A stretch of 64,000 nucleotides of DNA from an uncultured Collinsella sp. (GCA_900541795.1 UQLC01000002.1:90109-154108); one strand, 5' to 3'. Numbered from the stretch's first letter, positions 42,834 through 51,641 are shown. A program made the numbers and translations. Notes: generated from the letters alone by a model not told the origin.

Positions 42834-43673
42834 ATGTATAAGATCCTGGAGAAGACGCAGTTCTCGGAGAAGGTGTTCAAGTTCCGCATCGAGGCGCCTG
42901 CAATCGCCAAGCATGCGCACGCTGGACAGTTCCTCATGGTTCGCGCCAACGAGACGGGCGAGCGCGTCCCGTTTACCCTGGCCGGCTGGAACGGTGACGA
43001 GGGCTGGGTCGAGTTCATCTTCATGGTGATCGGCAAGACCACCGAGATGCTTTCCACCTACGAGGCCGGCGAGTCGCTGCGCGACGTCGTGGGCCCGCTG
43101 GGAGTTCCCACCGAGATGGCCGAGGGCCCCTGCGCCGTCATTGGCGGCGGCGTCGGCCTGGCAATTGCCTTCCCGGTCGCCAAGCACCTGGTCGAGACCG
43201 GTCACGAAGTTCACGCCATCATGGGCGCCCGCACCAAGGACCTCCTGCTCATGGAGGACCAGTTCCGCGAGCTCCTCGACGAGGACCACATCCACATCAC
43301 CACCGACGACGGCTCCTACGGCGAGCAGGGCGTTGTTACCGCTCCGCTGGAGCGCCTGCTGCAGGACAAGGCCGTGAGCCAGGTCTTCTGCGTCGGCCCC
43401 GTTCCGATGATGAAGTTCTCGACCCTCACCGCCCAGAAGTACGACACCCCCATCACCGCGTCCCTCAACCCCATCATGGTTGACGGCACCGGCATGTGCG
43501 GCTGCTGCCGCGTCGAGGTGGGCGGCGTGACCAAGTTCGCTTGCGTCGACGGCCCCGACTTCGATGCTACCTTGGTCGACTGGGATGACCTTCGTGCCCG
43601 CCAGGCCGCTTACCGTTCCGAAGAGGGCGAATCCCTCAAGGCCTATGAGGAAAAGAGCTGCGCATGCCACTAG
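42834..43673 (+). CDS. nfnA: Ferredoxin-NADP+ oxidoreductase subunit alpha (NfnA/SudB-like)
   Basis: A 279-residue protein of the ferredoxin-NADP reductase superfamily, as in NfnA and sulfide dehydrogenase SudB. It has the FAD-binding RVPFTLAGWN segment, NAD-binding GGGVGLAIAFP, and a C-terminal 2Fe-2S motif GTGMCGCCRV with further cysteines. With NfnB it forms the electron-bifurcating transhydrogenase that couples reduced ferredoxin and NADH to NADPH. AGAGGGG precedes the ATG. The gene overlaps nfnB by ten bases. Confidence 0.9.
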   Translation: MYKILEKTQFSEKVFKFRIEAPAIAKHAHAGQFLMVRANETGERVPFTLAGWNGDEGWVEFIFMVIGKTTEMLSTYEAGESLRDVVGPLGVPTEMAEGPCAVIGGGVGLAIAFPVAKHLVETGHEVHAIMGARTKDLLLMEDQFRELLDEDHIHITTDDGSYGEQGVVTAPLERLLQDKAVSQVFCVGPVPMMKFSTLTAQKYDTPITASLNPIMVDGTGMCGCCRVEVGGVTKFACVDGPDFDATLVDWDDLRARQAAYRSEEGESLKAYEEKSCACH

Positions 43674-45073
43674 TTAACGGTCGTTTCGTTGCCGATATGA
43701 AGTCGCCCCGCACCCCCGATAACGAGGAGCCGGCTGCCGAGCGCGCCTGCGACTTCCGCCCCGTCGACAAGGGCTTCACCGAGGAGATGGCGCTGGCCGA
43801 GGCCGAGCGCTGCCTCAACTGCAAGAAGCCGTTCTGTGTTGAGGGCTGCCCCGTCAACATCAACATCCCCCGCTTTATCGAGCAGATCCGCGCGAAGGAC
43901 TTCGGCGGCGCCCTCGATACCATCCGCGAGGACTCCATGCTTCCCGCTATCTGCGGCCGCGTCTGCCCGCAGGAGAACCAGTGCGAGGGCAAGTGCATCC
44001 GTGGTAAGAAGTCCGAGCCCGTGGCCATCGGCCAGCTCGAGCGCTTCCTGGGTGACCGCCCCGAGCTCGCCTCCACGCCCAAGATGGCTCCCAAGAACGG
44101 CAAGAAGGTCGCCGTCGTGGGCTCCGGCCCGTCCGGCATCACCTGCGCCGGCGAGCTCGCCCGCAACGGCTTTGACGTTACCGTCTTTGAGGCTTTCTTC
44201 ACCGGCGGCGGCGTGCTGGTCTACGGCATCCCCGAGTTCCGTCTGCCCAAGGCGGTCGTCAAGCGCGAGATTGACGGCCTGGAGGACATGGGCGTCAAGT
44301 TTGAGTACAACTCCGTCGTGGGCAACATGGCCACGGCCGAGGAGCTGTTCGAGCAGGGCTTCGACGCCATCTACGTGGCGACCGGCGCTGGCCTGCCCAA
44401 GTTCCTCAACGTCCCCGGCGAGAACCTGCCCAACGTCTTCTTCGCAAACGAGTACCTCACCCGCGTGAACCTGATGAAGGCCAACAAGTTCCCCGAGTAC
44501 GACACCCCCACCAAGCACGGCAAGAACGTCGTCGTCTTTGGTGGCGGCAACGTGGCTATGGACGCCGTCCGTACCGCCAAGCGCCTGGGCGCCGAGCACG
44601 CCATCATCGCCTATCGTCGTACCGAGGACGAGATGCCCTGCCGTCGCGCCGAGCTGCACCATGCCAAGGCCGAGGGCGTCGAGGTTCTGCCGCTCGTCTC
44701 CCCGCTCGAGTTTGTCGCTGGCGAGGACGGCTCCGTGTGCGCCGTCAAGGTCCAGAAGATGGAGCTCGGCGAGCCCGACGAGTCCGGCCGTCGTCGCCCG
44801 GTGCCCATCGAGGGCGCCATCGAGGAGATCCCCTGCGACGTCGCAATCTCGGCTATCGGCACCAACGCCAACCCCTTCGCAAAGAAGATCGGCGGCAAGA
44901 TGGAGCTCAACAAGTGGGGCTACATCATCGCCGACGAGGAGACCGGCCAGACCACCGATCCCCGCATCTGGGCTGGCGGCGACATCGTCACCGGTGCCGC
45001 TACGGTCATTCTGGCGATGGGCGCCGGCAAGAAGGCCGCCGCTTCCATCACCAAGAGCCTGCTGGGCGAGTAG
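43664..45073 (+). CDS. nfnB: NADPH-dependent ferredoxin-NADP+ oxidoreductase subunit beta (NfnB/SudA/GltA-like)
   Basis: A 469-residue flavoprotein of the glutamate-synthase small-subunit family. The N-terminus carries Cys motifs for two 4Fe-4S clusters (RCLNCKKPFCVEGCP and CGRVCPQENQCEGKC). Two dinucleotide folds follow (VAVVGSGPSGITCA and VVVFGGGNVAMDA), and the C-terminal FAD motif is IWAGGDIVTGAATV. Paired with NfnA it is the bifurcating subunit; alone the fold could be mistaken for glutamate synthase, but no large subunit is nearby. It supplies NADPH for biosynthesis. Confidence 0.92.
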   Translation: MPLVNGRFVADMKSPRTPDNEEPAAERACDFRPVDKGFTEEMALAEAERCLNCKKPFCVEGCPVNINIPRFIEQIRAKDFGGALDTIREDSMLPAICGRVCPQENQCEGKCIRGKKSEPVAIGQLERFLGDRPELASTPKMAPKNGKKVAVVGSGPSGITCAGELARNGFDVTVFEAFFTGGGVLVYGIPEFRLPKAVVKREIDGLEDMGVKFEYNSVVGNMATAEELFEQGFDAIYVATGAGLPKFLNVPGENLPNVFFANEYLTRVNLMKANKFPEYDTPTKHGKNVVVFGGGNVAMDAVRTAKRLGAEHAIIAYRRTEDEMPCRRAELHHAKAEGVEVLPLVSPLEFVAGEDGSVCAVKVQKMELGEPDESGRRRPVPIEGAIEEIPCDVAISAIGTNANPFAKKIGGKMELNKWGYIIADEETGQTTDPRIWAGGDIVTGAATVILAMGAGKKAAASITKSLLGE

Positions 45074-45101
45074 TCACCCTCAGCGTTAGCCATCAAACGG
45101 C

Positions 45102-45139
45102 AAAGTCCCCGTCGAGCACACGCCCGGCGGGGACTTTTT
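45102..45139 (+). terminator. Terminator after nfnAB
   Basis: AAAGTCCCCG / CGGGGACTTTTT forms a 10-12 bp stem with T tail, 28 bases after the stop codon. Confidence 0.88.
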
Positions 45140-45152
45140 CTATGCCAGTCGA

Positions 45153-45200
45153 CCGACCACCACAAAGGTGCCTGTCCCCTTTGTGGTGGTTTTTGGTCGG
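45153..45200. repeat. Palindrome CCACCACAAAGG between convergent genes
   Basis: CCGACCACCACAAAGG and CCTTTGTGGTGG-TTTTTGGTCGG pair around GTGCCTGTCCC, the inverse of a GGGACAGGC core. It directly follows the stop of the minus-strand kinase-like gene and has a T run on the plus strand, so it may also act as a terminator. Confidence 0.6.
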
Positions 45201-45824
45201 TTAAGCCTCGAGTTGCGCCACTTTGTAGCGGTAGGCAGCGGCAATGACGTCTTTACAGCCTTCGCGTCCCAACTTGGCGCGGTTGACAACGATATCCTTA
45301 CCGCTCGCCATCTTCCACTTTCCGGCGCTGTAGCGCTTATAGAACGCCTCGCGCGCCTTCTGCTGCTGCTTGACCAGCTTGGCGCCCTTCTTTTTGTTGA
45401 GGCCGCGCTTCTTGCGCACGATCTCGACGCGGTCCTCAAAGGGCGCAGTCACCAGCACGGCGATGTGATTGGGGTTGTTGCGCAGCAGATAATCGGACAG
45501 ACGGCCTTCGATAATGCAGCTCTCGGTCTCACCCAGATCCAAAATCACCTGGCTCATCTTTTGGAACAACTTGTCCGAGTACGAACGCGCATCGTAGCGG
45601 TCGGGCAGAAACGCCATGTTCTCCACGGCCAGACGCTCGTCGTAGGCGGCCATCTTGTCGAGCGACTCGCCCGCGCGCAGCGAAGCACGCACCAGCAGCT
45701 CGTTATCGTACAGCGGAATCCCCAGCTCATCGGCGAGGATACGACCAATCTCGTGGCCCTCGGCGCCAAAGTCGCGCGCGATGGTAATGACCACAGGACT
45801 CTTCTTATTCTCCAGACCGCTCAT
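45201..45824 (-). CDS. Cytidylate-kinase-like protein
   Basis: A 207-residue protein of the cytidylate-kinase-like (PF13189) family: VVITIARDFGAEGHEIGRILADELG at the N-terminus, a nucleotide-binding loop in which the usual GKS of Walker A is replaced by an Ala-Glu-Gly-His sequence, and an RYSAGKWKM segment. These proteins occur as orphans or fused to other domains in gut anaerobes. The true substrate is unknown. I chose ATG 45824 because AAAGGA is seven bases upstream. It follows the amino-acid transporter operon and could be co-transcribed. Confidence 0.75.
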   Translation of the reverse strand: MSGLENKKSPVVITIARDFGAEGHEIGRILADELGIPLYDNELLVRASLRAGESLDKMAAYDERLAVENMAFLPDRYDARSYSDKLFQKMSQVILDLGETESCIIEGRLSDYLLRNNPNHIAVLVTAPFEDRVEIVRKKRGLNKKKGAKLVKQQQKAREAFYKRYSAGKWKMASGKDIVVNRAKLGREGCKDVIAAAYRYKVAQLEA

Positions 45825-45841
45825 CGCGATTCCTTTCTCTA

Positions 45842-45870
45842 TGTGACAAAGGGACAGTCCCTTTGTCACA
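45842..45870. repeat. Perfect 14-bp inverted repeat with GGGAC core
   Basis: TGTGACAAAGGGAC and GTCCCTTTGTCACA surround a single base. It sits between the permease gene and the kinase-like gene on the minus strand. The centre GGGACAGTCCC belongs to the dispersed GGGAC palindromes. Confidence 0.75.
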
Positions 45871-45872
45871 TT

Positions 45873-46511
45873 CTACGCTGCCACCATTCGCCTCTGATAT
45901 GCGCGAACCAGCAACGAGATACCAAAGTTGAGCACAAAGTACATCGCAAATACCAGGCCGTAGAGCATAAGCACCTGCGACAGGTCGATCGCATGGGCCA
46001 TCACGACGTTTGCCGTGTACATGAGCTCGGCCACGTTAATGCCCGAAAGATACGAGCTGTCCTTAATGACGGTCGTGCACTGGCTAAACAGCGCCGGAAT
46101 GATCGTCTTAAACGTCTGCGGCAGAATGATGTAGCACATGGTGGCAAAGAAGCCAAAGCCCTGGCTCTGCGCTGCCTCAAACTGGCCGCGCGGAATCGAG
46201 TTGAGACCGCCGCGCACAATCTCGGCCATAACGGCGCTGGTAAACAGCGTAAAGGCGATGGTCGAAATCACAATGTCCAAACCCTGCACCGTAAAGTAGA
46301 TAAACAGGATCCACAGCAGGTTTGGCGTGCAACGGAACAGCTCGATATAGGCGCTCACCAAAATACGAAACGGGCGGGGCGCATAGCTTTTAACGAGCGC
46401 CAGCACCGTGCCAAAGATGAGCGAGAAAAAGATCGACAGCGCCGAGATCTCGATTGTCTTAACAAAGCCGCCCCAAATGTAGAGCAGGTTGGTCGCGTTG
46501 AAGATTTCCAT
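45873..46511 (-). CDS. Polar amino-acid ABC transporter permease (second)
   Basis: A 212-residue permease of the HisM/GlnP family with about five helices and the cytoplasmic loop RGGLNSIPRGQFEAAQSQG, which docks to the ATPase. It is the fourth gene of an importer operon that also encodes the ATPase, binding protein and another permease. Starts three bases after the first permease stop. Probable substrate glutamate, glutamine or a similar polar amino acid, judged from the family only. Confidence 0.92.
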   Translation of the reverse strand: MEIFNATNLLYIWGGFVKTIEISALSIFFSLIFGTVLALVKSYAPRPFRILVSAYIELFRCTPNLLWILFIYFTVQGLDIVISTIAFTLFTSAVMAEIVRGGLNSIPRGQFEAAQSQGFGFFATMCYIILPQTFKTIIPALFSQCTTVIKDSSYLSGINVAELMYTANVVMAHAIDLSQVLMLYGLVFAMYFVLNFGISLLVRAYQRRMVAA

Positions 46512-46514
46512 GCG

Positions 46515-47261
46515 CTAGGCCTCCTCTACGTTGTCGAGCCCCAGCTCGGCCAGGCTCACGCCGCGCGGACGCTCCTTGGAGCGGCGCTCGAGCCACTGCA
46601 CCAGCATGGCGAGCGGAAAGCAGATGATGAAGTACATAAGGCAGCAGACGATGTATCCCTGCAGGTAACCGTACAGACTCACAAAGTTGTCGGAACGGTA
46701 CATAAGGTCGCCGCCGGCCACAAGCGCCAGCACCGACGTGTTCTTGACCAGGTTGAGCGCCTGGTTACACAGCGGCGGCAGAATGATCTTGAATGTCTGG
46801 GGCAGCACGATGTACCAGTACGCCTGCGCACGGGTGAAGCCCTGGCTCTGGGCCGCCTCCATCTGACCGCGCGGAACCGCCTCGATACCAGTGCGGATGA
46901 CCTCCGAAATGTAGGCCGCGTGATACAGGCCCACACCCAAGAAGCCCAGCACGAACGGCGCGATGCGCACCGGCTGATCGGCACCGGTTATGGCCTGCAA
47001 AAACTGCGGACCGGCCATGTACATAAAGAGCACCTGTACGGGCAACGGGGTGTTCTGGTAAAACTCCACGTACACGCGGCTTATGGCGCGCAGCACGCGC
47101 GAACGAGTGGTAGAGAACACGCCCAGCAGCGTGCCCAGCACCAGCGACAGCAGCAGGCCGGCAACGACCACCTGCAGCGTCACGCCAAAGCCCTCCCAGA
47201 AGGGCCCCATGTTTTGGAATGTCGTCGACCAACGGTCGGCGTCAAATAATCCTTCGAGCAT
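46515..47261 (-). CDS. Polar amino-acid ABC transporter permease (first)
   Basis: A 248-residue HisM/GlnP-family permease, slightly longer than the second because of its N-terminus. The EAA-type loop RTGIEAVPRGQMEAAQSQG is intact. I chose ATG 47261, where GGAAGGA lies seven bases upstream; ATG 47294 would overlap the binding-protein gene. The two permeases form the transmembrane heterodimer. Confidence 0.92.
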   Translation of the reverse strand: MLEGLFDADRWSTTFQNMGPFWEGFGVTLQVVVAGLLLSLVLGTLLGVFSTTRSRVLRAISRVYVEFYQNTPLPVQVLFMYMAGPQFLQAITGADQPVRIAPFVLGFLGVGLYHAAYISEVIRTGIEAVPRGQMEAAQSQGFTRAQAYWYIVLPQTFKIILPPLCNQALNLVKNTSVLALVAGGDLMYRSDNFVSLYGYLQGYIVCCLMYFIICFPLAMLVQWLERRSKERPRGVSLAELGLDNVEEA

Positions 47262-47286
47262 TTGATTCCTTCCTTGGACGATGCGC

Positions 47287-48162
47287 CTATACAAGACCCC
47301 AGGTCTTGACCTCTTGGTCGAGCCAGCCGTCGGCCAGGCGATCGCAAATCACCTGATCGACCACGGCCGAAAGGTCGCAGCCCTTCTTGGTCGCCACGCC
47401 GTAGCCCTGCTCACCAAACTTGACCTCGGGCTGCAGCAGCTCAACGGTCTCGTTCATGTAACCGGCCAGCGTGGAGCGGTCCATGGCAAAGACGTCGATA
47501 TTGCCGGCGTCGAGCGAACTCTTGATGATGGGGTAGCCGCTAAAGGCCCTAAACTCGGGCTTGCAGCTAAAGCCGTTGTCCTTGATCATCTGCTCGATCA
47601 GGCCCTGCGTGGTGGCACCCTGGCTCACGCCAATGACCTTGCCGTCCAGGTCCTCAATCGAGGTAAAGCCCGAACGCTTCTTGACCATGAGTCCCACGTA
47701 GTCGGTGCGGTACGGCGTCGAGAAATCCCAGCTCTTCTTGCGCTCGTCGGTGATGGTGTAGGTCGCCGCGACCACGTCAAGTTGGCCGTTATCGATCAGC
47801 GGGCCGCGCGTCTTGGGCGTTACGTCGGTAAACTCGACAAGCTCCTGAGCGCGAGCCTCCTTGTAGCTCACGCCAAAGACGGCAGCGGCGATCTGGTAGC
47901 ACAAATCGACTTCCATGCCCTCAAAGCTGCCCTTGGCGGTGTCGTAGTAGCCGTAGCCGGGAACGTCCTTCTTAACGCCGGCATTCAGATGGCCACGCGA
48001 CTTAATGGCCGCAAGCTTGGACCCCTTGTCGGAACCCTCGCCGCTGGTGGAGTTGCCGCAACCGGTAAGCGCGGCCCCCGTCAGCGCGAGCATGCCGGCG
48101 CCCGCCAGCTGCAAAAAGTGACGGCGCGACACGGCCGCCCTCGTCATATCCGTCATGTCCAT
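47287..48162 (-). CDS. Amino-acid ABC transporter substrate-binding lipoprotein
   Basis: A 291-residue extracellular binding protein. The N-terminus has SRRHFL, close to a twin-arginine motif, and a lipobox LTGC with C35 as the lipid-modified residue. The rest is the SBP_bac_3 fold, with KGSFEGMEVDLCYQIAAAV and the GVSQGATTQ segment. It delivers the substrate to the permeases. ATG 48162 is preceded by AGGCG; a GTG at 48165 is also possible. It starts eight bases after the ATPase gene. Confidence 0.93.
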   Translation of the reverse strand: MDMTDMTRAAVSRRHFLQLAGAGMLALTGAALTGCGNSTSGEGSDKGSKLAAIKSRGHLNAGVKKDVPGYGYYDTAKGSFEGMEVDLCYQIAAAVFGVSYKEARAQELVEFTDVTPKTRGPLIDNGQLDVVAATYTITDERKKSWDFSTPYRTDYVGLMVKKRSGFTSIEDLDGKVIGVSQGATTQGLIEQMIKDNGFSCKPEFRAFSGYPIIKSSLDAGNIDVFAMDRSTLAGYMNETVELLQPEVKFGEQGYGVATKKGCDLSAVVDQVICDRLADGWLDQEVKTWGLV

Positions 48163-48170
48163 CACCGCGC

Positions 48171-48902
48171 CTAGTGCAGAATCTTGGACAGGAACTCGCG
48201 GCAGCGCGGGTTCTCGGGGTTATCGAAGAAGTGCTCGGGCGTGCCCTCCTCCAGGATGCGGCCGTCCTCCATAAAGATGACGCGGTCGGCCACCTGGCGC
48301 GCAAAGCCCATCTCGTGCGTCACGCAGATCATGGTGATGTCCTCCTGCGCGAGCTCAATCATAACGTCCAGAACCTCCTGGACCATCTCGGGGTCGAGCG
48401 CCGAGGTCGGCTCGTCAAACAGGATGATGGGCTGCTTGGTGCACAGGGCACGGGCGATGGCGATGCGCTGCTGCTGACCGCCCGAGAGATTCTGCGGATA
48501 CTCGCCGGCCTTATGCGCCATGCCAACGCGCTTGAGAGCGGCGATGGCGATCTCGGTCGCCTCCTCCTTGCTCTTCTTTTGCAGCTTGATGGGCGCGAGC
48601 GTCAGGTTGCCGAGCACCGTCATGTTGGGATACAGGTTGAACTGCTGAAACACCATGGAACTATACTTGCGAGCCATCTCCAGGTGATTCTTTTTGGTGA
48701 GCGGCGTACCGTCGATGACGACCTCGCCCGACGTGGGCTCCTCCAGATAATCGACGCAACGGATGAGCGTCGACTTACCCGAGCCGGAAGGCCCGATCAT
48801 TACGAGCTTCTCGCCGCGCTTGACGGTGAGATTGATATCTTTGAGCACATGCAGGTCGCCAAAGTACTTGTTGAGATGCTTGATCTCGATCATGTCTGCC
48901 AT
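48171..48902 (-). CDS. Polar amino-acid ABC transporter ATPase (GlnQ-like)
   Basis: A 243-residue ATPase with Walker [10 protein letters not shown], the [12 protein letters not shown]-loop, signature LSGGQQQR and Walker [14 protein letters not shown]. These are characteristic of the GlnQ/HisP group. It is the first gene of the importer operon (ATPase, binding protein, two permeases). GGAAGGG precedes the ATG and a TACAAT box lies about 40 bases upstream. Confidence 0.95.
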   Translation of the reverse strand: MADMIEIKHLNKYFGDLHVLKDINLTVKRGEKLVMIGPSGSGKSTLIRCVDYLEEPTSGEVVIDGTPLTKKNHLEMARKYSSMVFQQFNLYPNMTVLGNLTLAPIKLQKKSKEEATEIAIAALKRVGMAHKAGEYPQNLSGGQQQRIAIARALCTKQPIILFDEPTSALDPEMVQEVLDVMIELAQEDITMICVTHEMGFARQVADRVIFMEDGRILEEGTPEHFFDNPENPRCREFLSKILH

Positions 48903-48937
48903 GAATGTCCCTTCCCTGCGTTTACACGAGTTGAACT

Positions 48938-48943
48938 ATTGTA
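48938..48943 (-). promoter_or_regulatory. -10 element of the amino-acid importer operon
   Basis: TACAAT on the minus strand, about 36 bases before the ATPase start codon. The -35 region does not match the consensus. Confidence 0.4.
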
Positions 48944-49007
48944 CGGAAAGAACCGCGTTTCCGCAGCCCACACTACATTCCCGTAAAGAACCCGCAACCT
49001 TTAACCC

Positions 49008-49075
49008 ACTCATTGGGGACGGGCTTAAATGAGTACCCGCTCATTGGGCACTCATTTAAGCCCGTCCCCAATGAT
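49008..49075. repeat. Paired GGGGACGGG repeats forming a 68-bp hairpin
   Basis: A forward unit (49008-49034, ACTCATTGGGGACGGGCTTA) and an inverted unit (49050-49075) face each other across 15 bases, so the transcript could form a long hairpin. This is the same family as the repeats at 342-498 and 3981-4132. Confidence 0.75.
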
Positions 49076-49087
49076 TGCCCAGCCCAG

Positions 49088-49126
49088 CAAAAAGGGGAGC
49101 GACCGCAATGGTCACGTCCCCTTAAC
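49088..49126 (-). terminator. Terminator after the YqeY gene
   Basis: On the minus strand AAGGGGACGTGACC / GGTCGCTCCCCTT is followed by TTTGC, 23 bases after the stop codon. Confidence 0.75.
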
Positions 49127-49149
49127 ATCAACTATGTACCGCTCGGCCC

Positions 49150-49593
49150 TTAAGCCAGCTTTGCTCCGACGATCTTTGCCGCGGCAGGCTTATCGAAGTT
49201 GCCGCCGGTGGCCTTGCCGAGTGCTCCCATGACCTGGCCCATCTGCTTCTTGGAAGTAGCGCCCAGCTCGGCGATGACCTGCTCGATCAGGGCCTCGAGC
49301 TCCTCGCCCGAAACCTGCGCGGGCAGCAGGCTCTCCAGAATCTTGACCTGCTCGGTCAGGTTGTCGGTACGCTCCTGGTCGGTGCCGGCCTTGATGGACA
49401 TCTCCAGCGTCTCGCTCGTCTGCTTGATCAGACGCTTGATCATGCTGTTGACGTCTTCCTCGGTCACGTCGCGGCGCTCGTTAACCTCGATATTCTTCAC
49501 CTCGGCCTTGACCTGGCGAATGATAGACAGGCGAACCTTGTCCTTGGCCTTCATGGCCGCAATCATTTCCTTCTGCAGTTCTTCGTTGGTCAT
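49150..49593 (-). CDS. GatB/YqeY-domain protein
   Basis: A 147-residue protein of the YqeY family, related to the tRNA-binding tail of GatB. The motif DKVRLSIIRQVKAEVKNIEV and the C-terminal QMGQVMGALGKATGG are typical. It may affect tRNA amidotransferase or tRNA-linked reactions; the function is not settled. GAGGAGG lies eight bases before ATG 49593. Its gene follows the PpiC-like gene on the same strand. Confidence 0.9.
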   Translation of the reverse strand: MTNEELQKEMIAAMKAKDKVRLSIIRQVKAEVKNIEVNERRDVTEEDVNSMIKRLIKQTSETLEMSIKAGTDQERTDNLTEQVKILESLLPAQVSGEELEALIEQVIAELGATSKKQMGQVMGALGKATGGNFDKPAAAKIVGAKLA

Positions 49594-49647
49594 CTGCAAA
49601 TCCTCCTCAATAGTGCGGTCGGCACTCGCACGAGCGCCGCCCCATGA

Positions 49648-50868
49648 TTACTTAGTCGTCGACGAATCGTCGGTCGAACTCTTGGTGACGCCCTTTAGAC
49701 TCACGTTATAGGGTACGTCCTTGGGCATGGGGTTGACGGTAATGTCGGCGTCCTTCTTGTACTGCTCCAGCCACTCGCTGTATGCAGTGCTGGCCGCCTG
49801 CGTCTTCACCACGTTGGAGATGTACTTCTTGATGTCCTTGGGCACCTGCTTAATGTCATCGACCTGATTATCGACATGGAAGTAGTCGGTGCACTTGATG
49901 ATGTGATAACCATAGGTCGACTCGACGACGTCGCTCACATCGCCCTTGTTTAGTCCCTCGAGCGCCGCCTGGTAGCTGTCGACGAAGGTGGTGAGCTTGT
50001 CCCAGCCCACATCGCCCTTCTTCTCCTTGGAGCCGGTGTCATCGGAATACTGCTTCACGGCGTCCTCAAAGCTCAGCTCACCGGAGTTGATTTTGTCCAG
50101 GCACTCCTGCGCCTTGGCCTTGGCGGCGGCCTTGTCCTCGTCAGATGCGTCGGAATCAACCTTGATCAGGATGTTCGACGAGCGGCGGGCATCGTTGTAG
50201 TTAGACAGGTTCTCGTTGATGTAATCGACGATCTCGCTGTCCTTGGGCTTACTGGTGGGCGCCACGGCGTCCTTAAGCTTTTGCTGTGCCAGGTTCTCCT
50301 TGAGCGAGTCCTTGTAGGTGTCCTCGGTATAGCCGTAGGTCTTAAGGGTCTTCTTAAAGGCCTTGGCACCGCCCGCGCTCTTGCACGCGTCCTTCCATGC
50401 CTTCTCGACCTCCTCGTCCGACACCGTCACGCCGTTTTCCTTCTGCGCCTGCTGGAGCAGAATCTGCTGCGTGTAGGAATCGATGAGCTGCTTGCGGTAC
50501 TTTTTGGGCGTCAGGTCGTTGTCGACCAGATACTGCGCCCAGTCCTTGTCCTTGGTGTAACCGTAGGACGTGCGCATGCTCATGATCTGCTTGGTCACGG
50601 TGTCCTCGGTGAGGTTGGTGCCGTTGATGGTGGCGGCGACACCGCCGGTAAGCTTGTAGCTCGAGGTATCCTCTGCCTGCGACATGAGACCGGAGCATGC
50701 CATGGCCGAGACGGAAAGCAGCATTGCCAGCACGCCGATAACCACCAGGACGATCTTGACGGTCTTAGACACGTACGTCTTGCGCTGCTTCTTACGAGAG
50801 CTGGAGGCAGCGCGAGCCTGCTGCTCGGGCGTCGGCGCGGCCTCGGAGTTCTTTTTCTTGTTTGCCAT
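49648..50868 (-). CDS. Membrane-anchored peptidyl-prolyl isomerase/foldase (PrsA/SurA-like)
   Basis: A 406-residue protein: a basic cytoplasmic lead of 35 residues, one helix (about 37-57), then a SurA-N/trigger-factor-like region and a PpiC rotamase domain (about 235-340, with FEDAVKQYSDD, GDVGW and GYHIIKC). A SAMAC sequence at the end of the helix is a poor lipobox. It would help fold secreted or wall proteins outside the membrane, and the giant surface protein is an obvious kind of client. Confidence 0.88.
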   Translation of the reverse strand: MANKKKNSEAAPTPEQQARAASSSRKKQRKTYVSKTVKIVLVVIGVLAMLLSVSAMACSGLMSQAEDTSSYKLTGGVAATINGTNLTEDTVTKQIMSMRTSYGYTKDKDWAQYLVDNDLTPKKYRKQLIDSYTQQILLQQAQKENGVTVSDEEVEKAWKDACKSAGGAKAFKKTLKTYGYTEDTYKDSLKENLAQQKLKDAVAPTSKPKDSEIVDYINENLSNYNDARRSSNILIKVDSDASDEDKAAAKAKAQECLDKINSGELSFEDAVKQYSDDTGSKEKKGDVGWDKLTTFVDSYQAALEGLNKGDVSDVVESTYGYHIIKCTDYFHVDNQVDDIKQVPKDIKKYISNVVKTQAASTAYSEWLEQYKKDADITVNPMPKDVPYNVSLKGVTKSSTDDSSTTK

Positions 50869-50944
50869 AGTTGGCCTTTCGCATCACGAATCGAACAAAC
50901 GCCATTGTGTCACAACGCGGACCCCGCGACACACCTGGTGCATG

Positions 50945-51050
50945 GGGGACAGGTTAATCTGCACCATTTTGGTGCAAAGGGGGCTGTTCTGGCTGTCGGC
51001 AGTTAGGGACATTCCTTTTCTGCCGGCAGTTAGGGACAGTCCCCAAGTGC
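50945..51050. repeat. Group of GGGACA-core half-palindromes
   Basis: The space between two minus-strand genes holds GGGGGACAGGTTAATCTG, GTGCACCATTTTGGTGCA-like pairing (GTGC near 50941, TGCACCATTTTGGTGCA), and two direct copies of CGGCAGTTAGGGACA at about 50997 and 51026. These are members of the dispersed GGGAC family with different arms. Confidence 0.55.
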
Positions 51051-51055
51051 CGGCC

Positions 51056-51520
51056 CTAAAAGTGGCGACGGATGGCGTCGACCATGCCCTGGCATGTGGT
51101 CTGGCCGAGCACATCGGCTGCGGCATCGGCGCCCATAAAGATGTTCATGAGTGCCTGCAGGGCCTCGACCTGGCCGCCCGGCTCGGCGATGCCCAGATTG
51201 ATGACGATCTGCGCCGGCACCGGAGCGCCCATGCCAGCCATAGCGTTAAATGTCACGGGCGCGGCGGGCTTCACCACCGCGATATAGGGCTTGGCCACAA
51301 ACCCCGGATCGGTATGCGGAATGGCAATGTTTGCCGCCGGCATAGCGAGACCCGTGGGATAGGCATCCTCGCGCGTGCGGACGGCATCGAGCCAACCGGA
51401 TGCAATGTAGCCATGTGGTGCAAGCTCGCCCTCAAGCCGCGCGAACACCTCATCCGGCGTCGCACACTCCCAATCAAAAAACACCAGCTCAGGCGTAAAC
51501 AGCGCTTCGTTATCCGCCAT
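51056..51520 (-). CDS. PTS EIIA-type phosphotransfer protein
   Basis: A 154-residue protein of the fructose/galactitol EIIA (PTS_EIIA_2) fold. The phospho-acceptor is H69 in AIPHTD, preceded by TREDAYPTGLAMP. It is an orphan: no EIIB or EIIC gene is adjacent, so it serves a permease encoded elsewhere or has a regulatory role. Four bases of GGTGAG lie before the ATG. Confidence 0.85.
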   Translation of the reverse strand: MADNEALFTPELVFFDWECATPDEVFARLEGELAPHGYIASGWLDAVRTREDAYPTGLAMPAANIAIPHTDPGFVAKPYIAVVKPAAPVTFNAMAGMGAPVPAQIVINLGIAEPGGQVEALQALMNIFMGADAAADVLGQTTCQGMVDAIRRHF

Positions 51521-51538
51521 ACGCTCACCTCTCTCATC

Positions 51539-51594
51539 TAGTCACCTGGGACGTTCTTAAACGACTAGTCGTTAAAGAACGTCGCAGGTGACTA
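51539..51594. repeat. 56-bp palindrome with GGGACGTTCTT core
   Basis: Two 28-base arms (beginning TAGTCACCTGGGACG) are complementary with two mismatches. The sequence is like the GGGGAC repeats elsewhere but the two units are back-to-back, giving a complete hairpin. Confidence 0.8.
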
Positions 51595-51596
51595 CC

Positions 51597-51641
51597 CAAA
51601 ACAAAGGGTGGCCACGTGCGCCTTGGCGCCAATGACCACCC
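51597..51641 (-). terminator. Terminator after purN
   Basis: On the minus strand GGGTGGTCA / TGGCCACCC encloses a second GGCGCC-rich hairpin, followed by TTTGTTTTGG, about 30 bases after the stop codon. Confidence 0.7.

Noticed and set aside
43664..45073. Glutamate synthase small subunit
   Set aside because: The fold is the same, but the partner encoded upstream is NfnA-like and no large subunit is nearby; NfnB is the better call.
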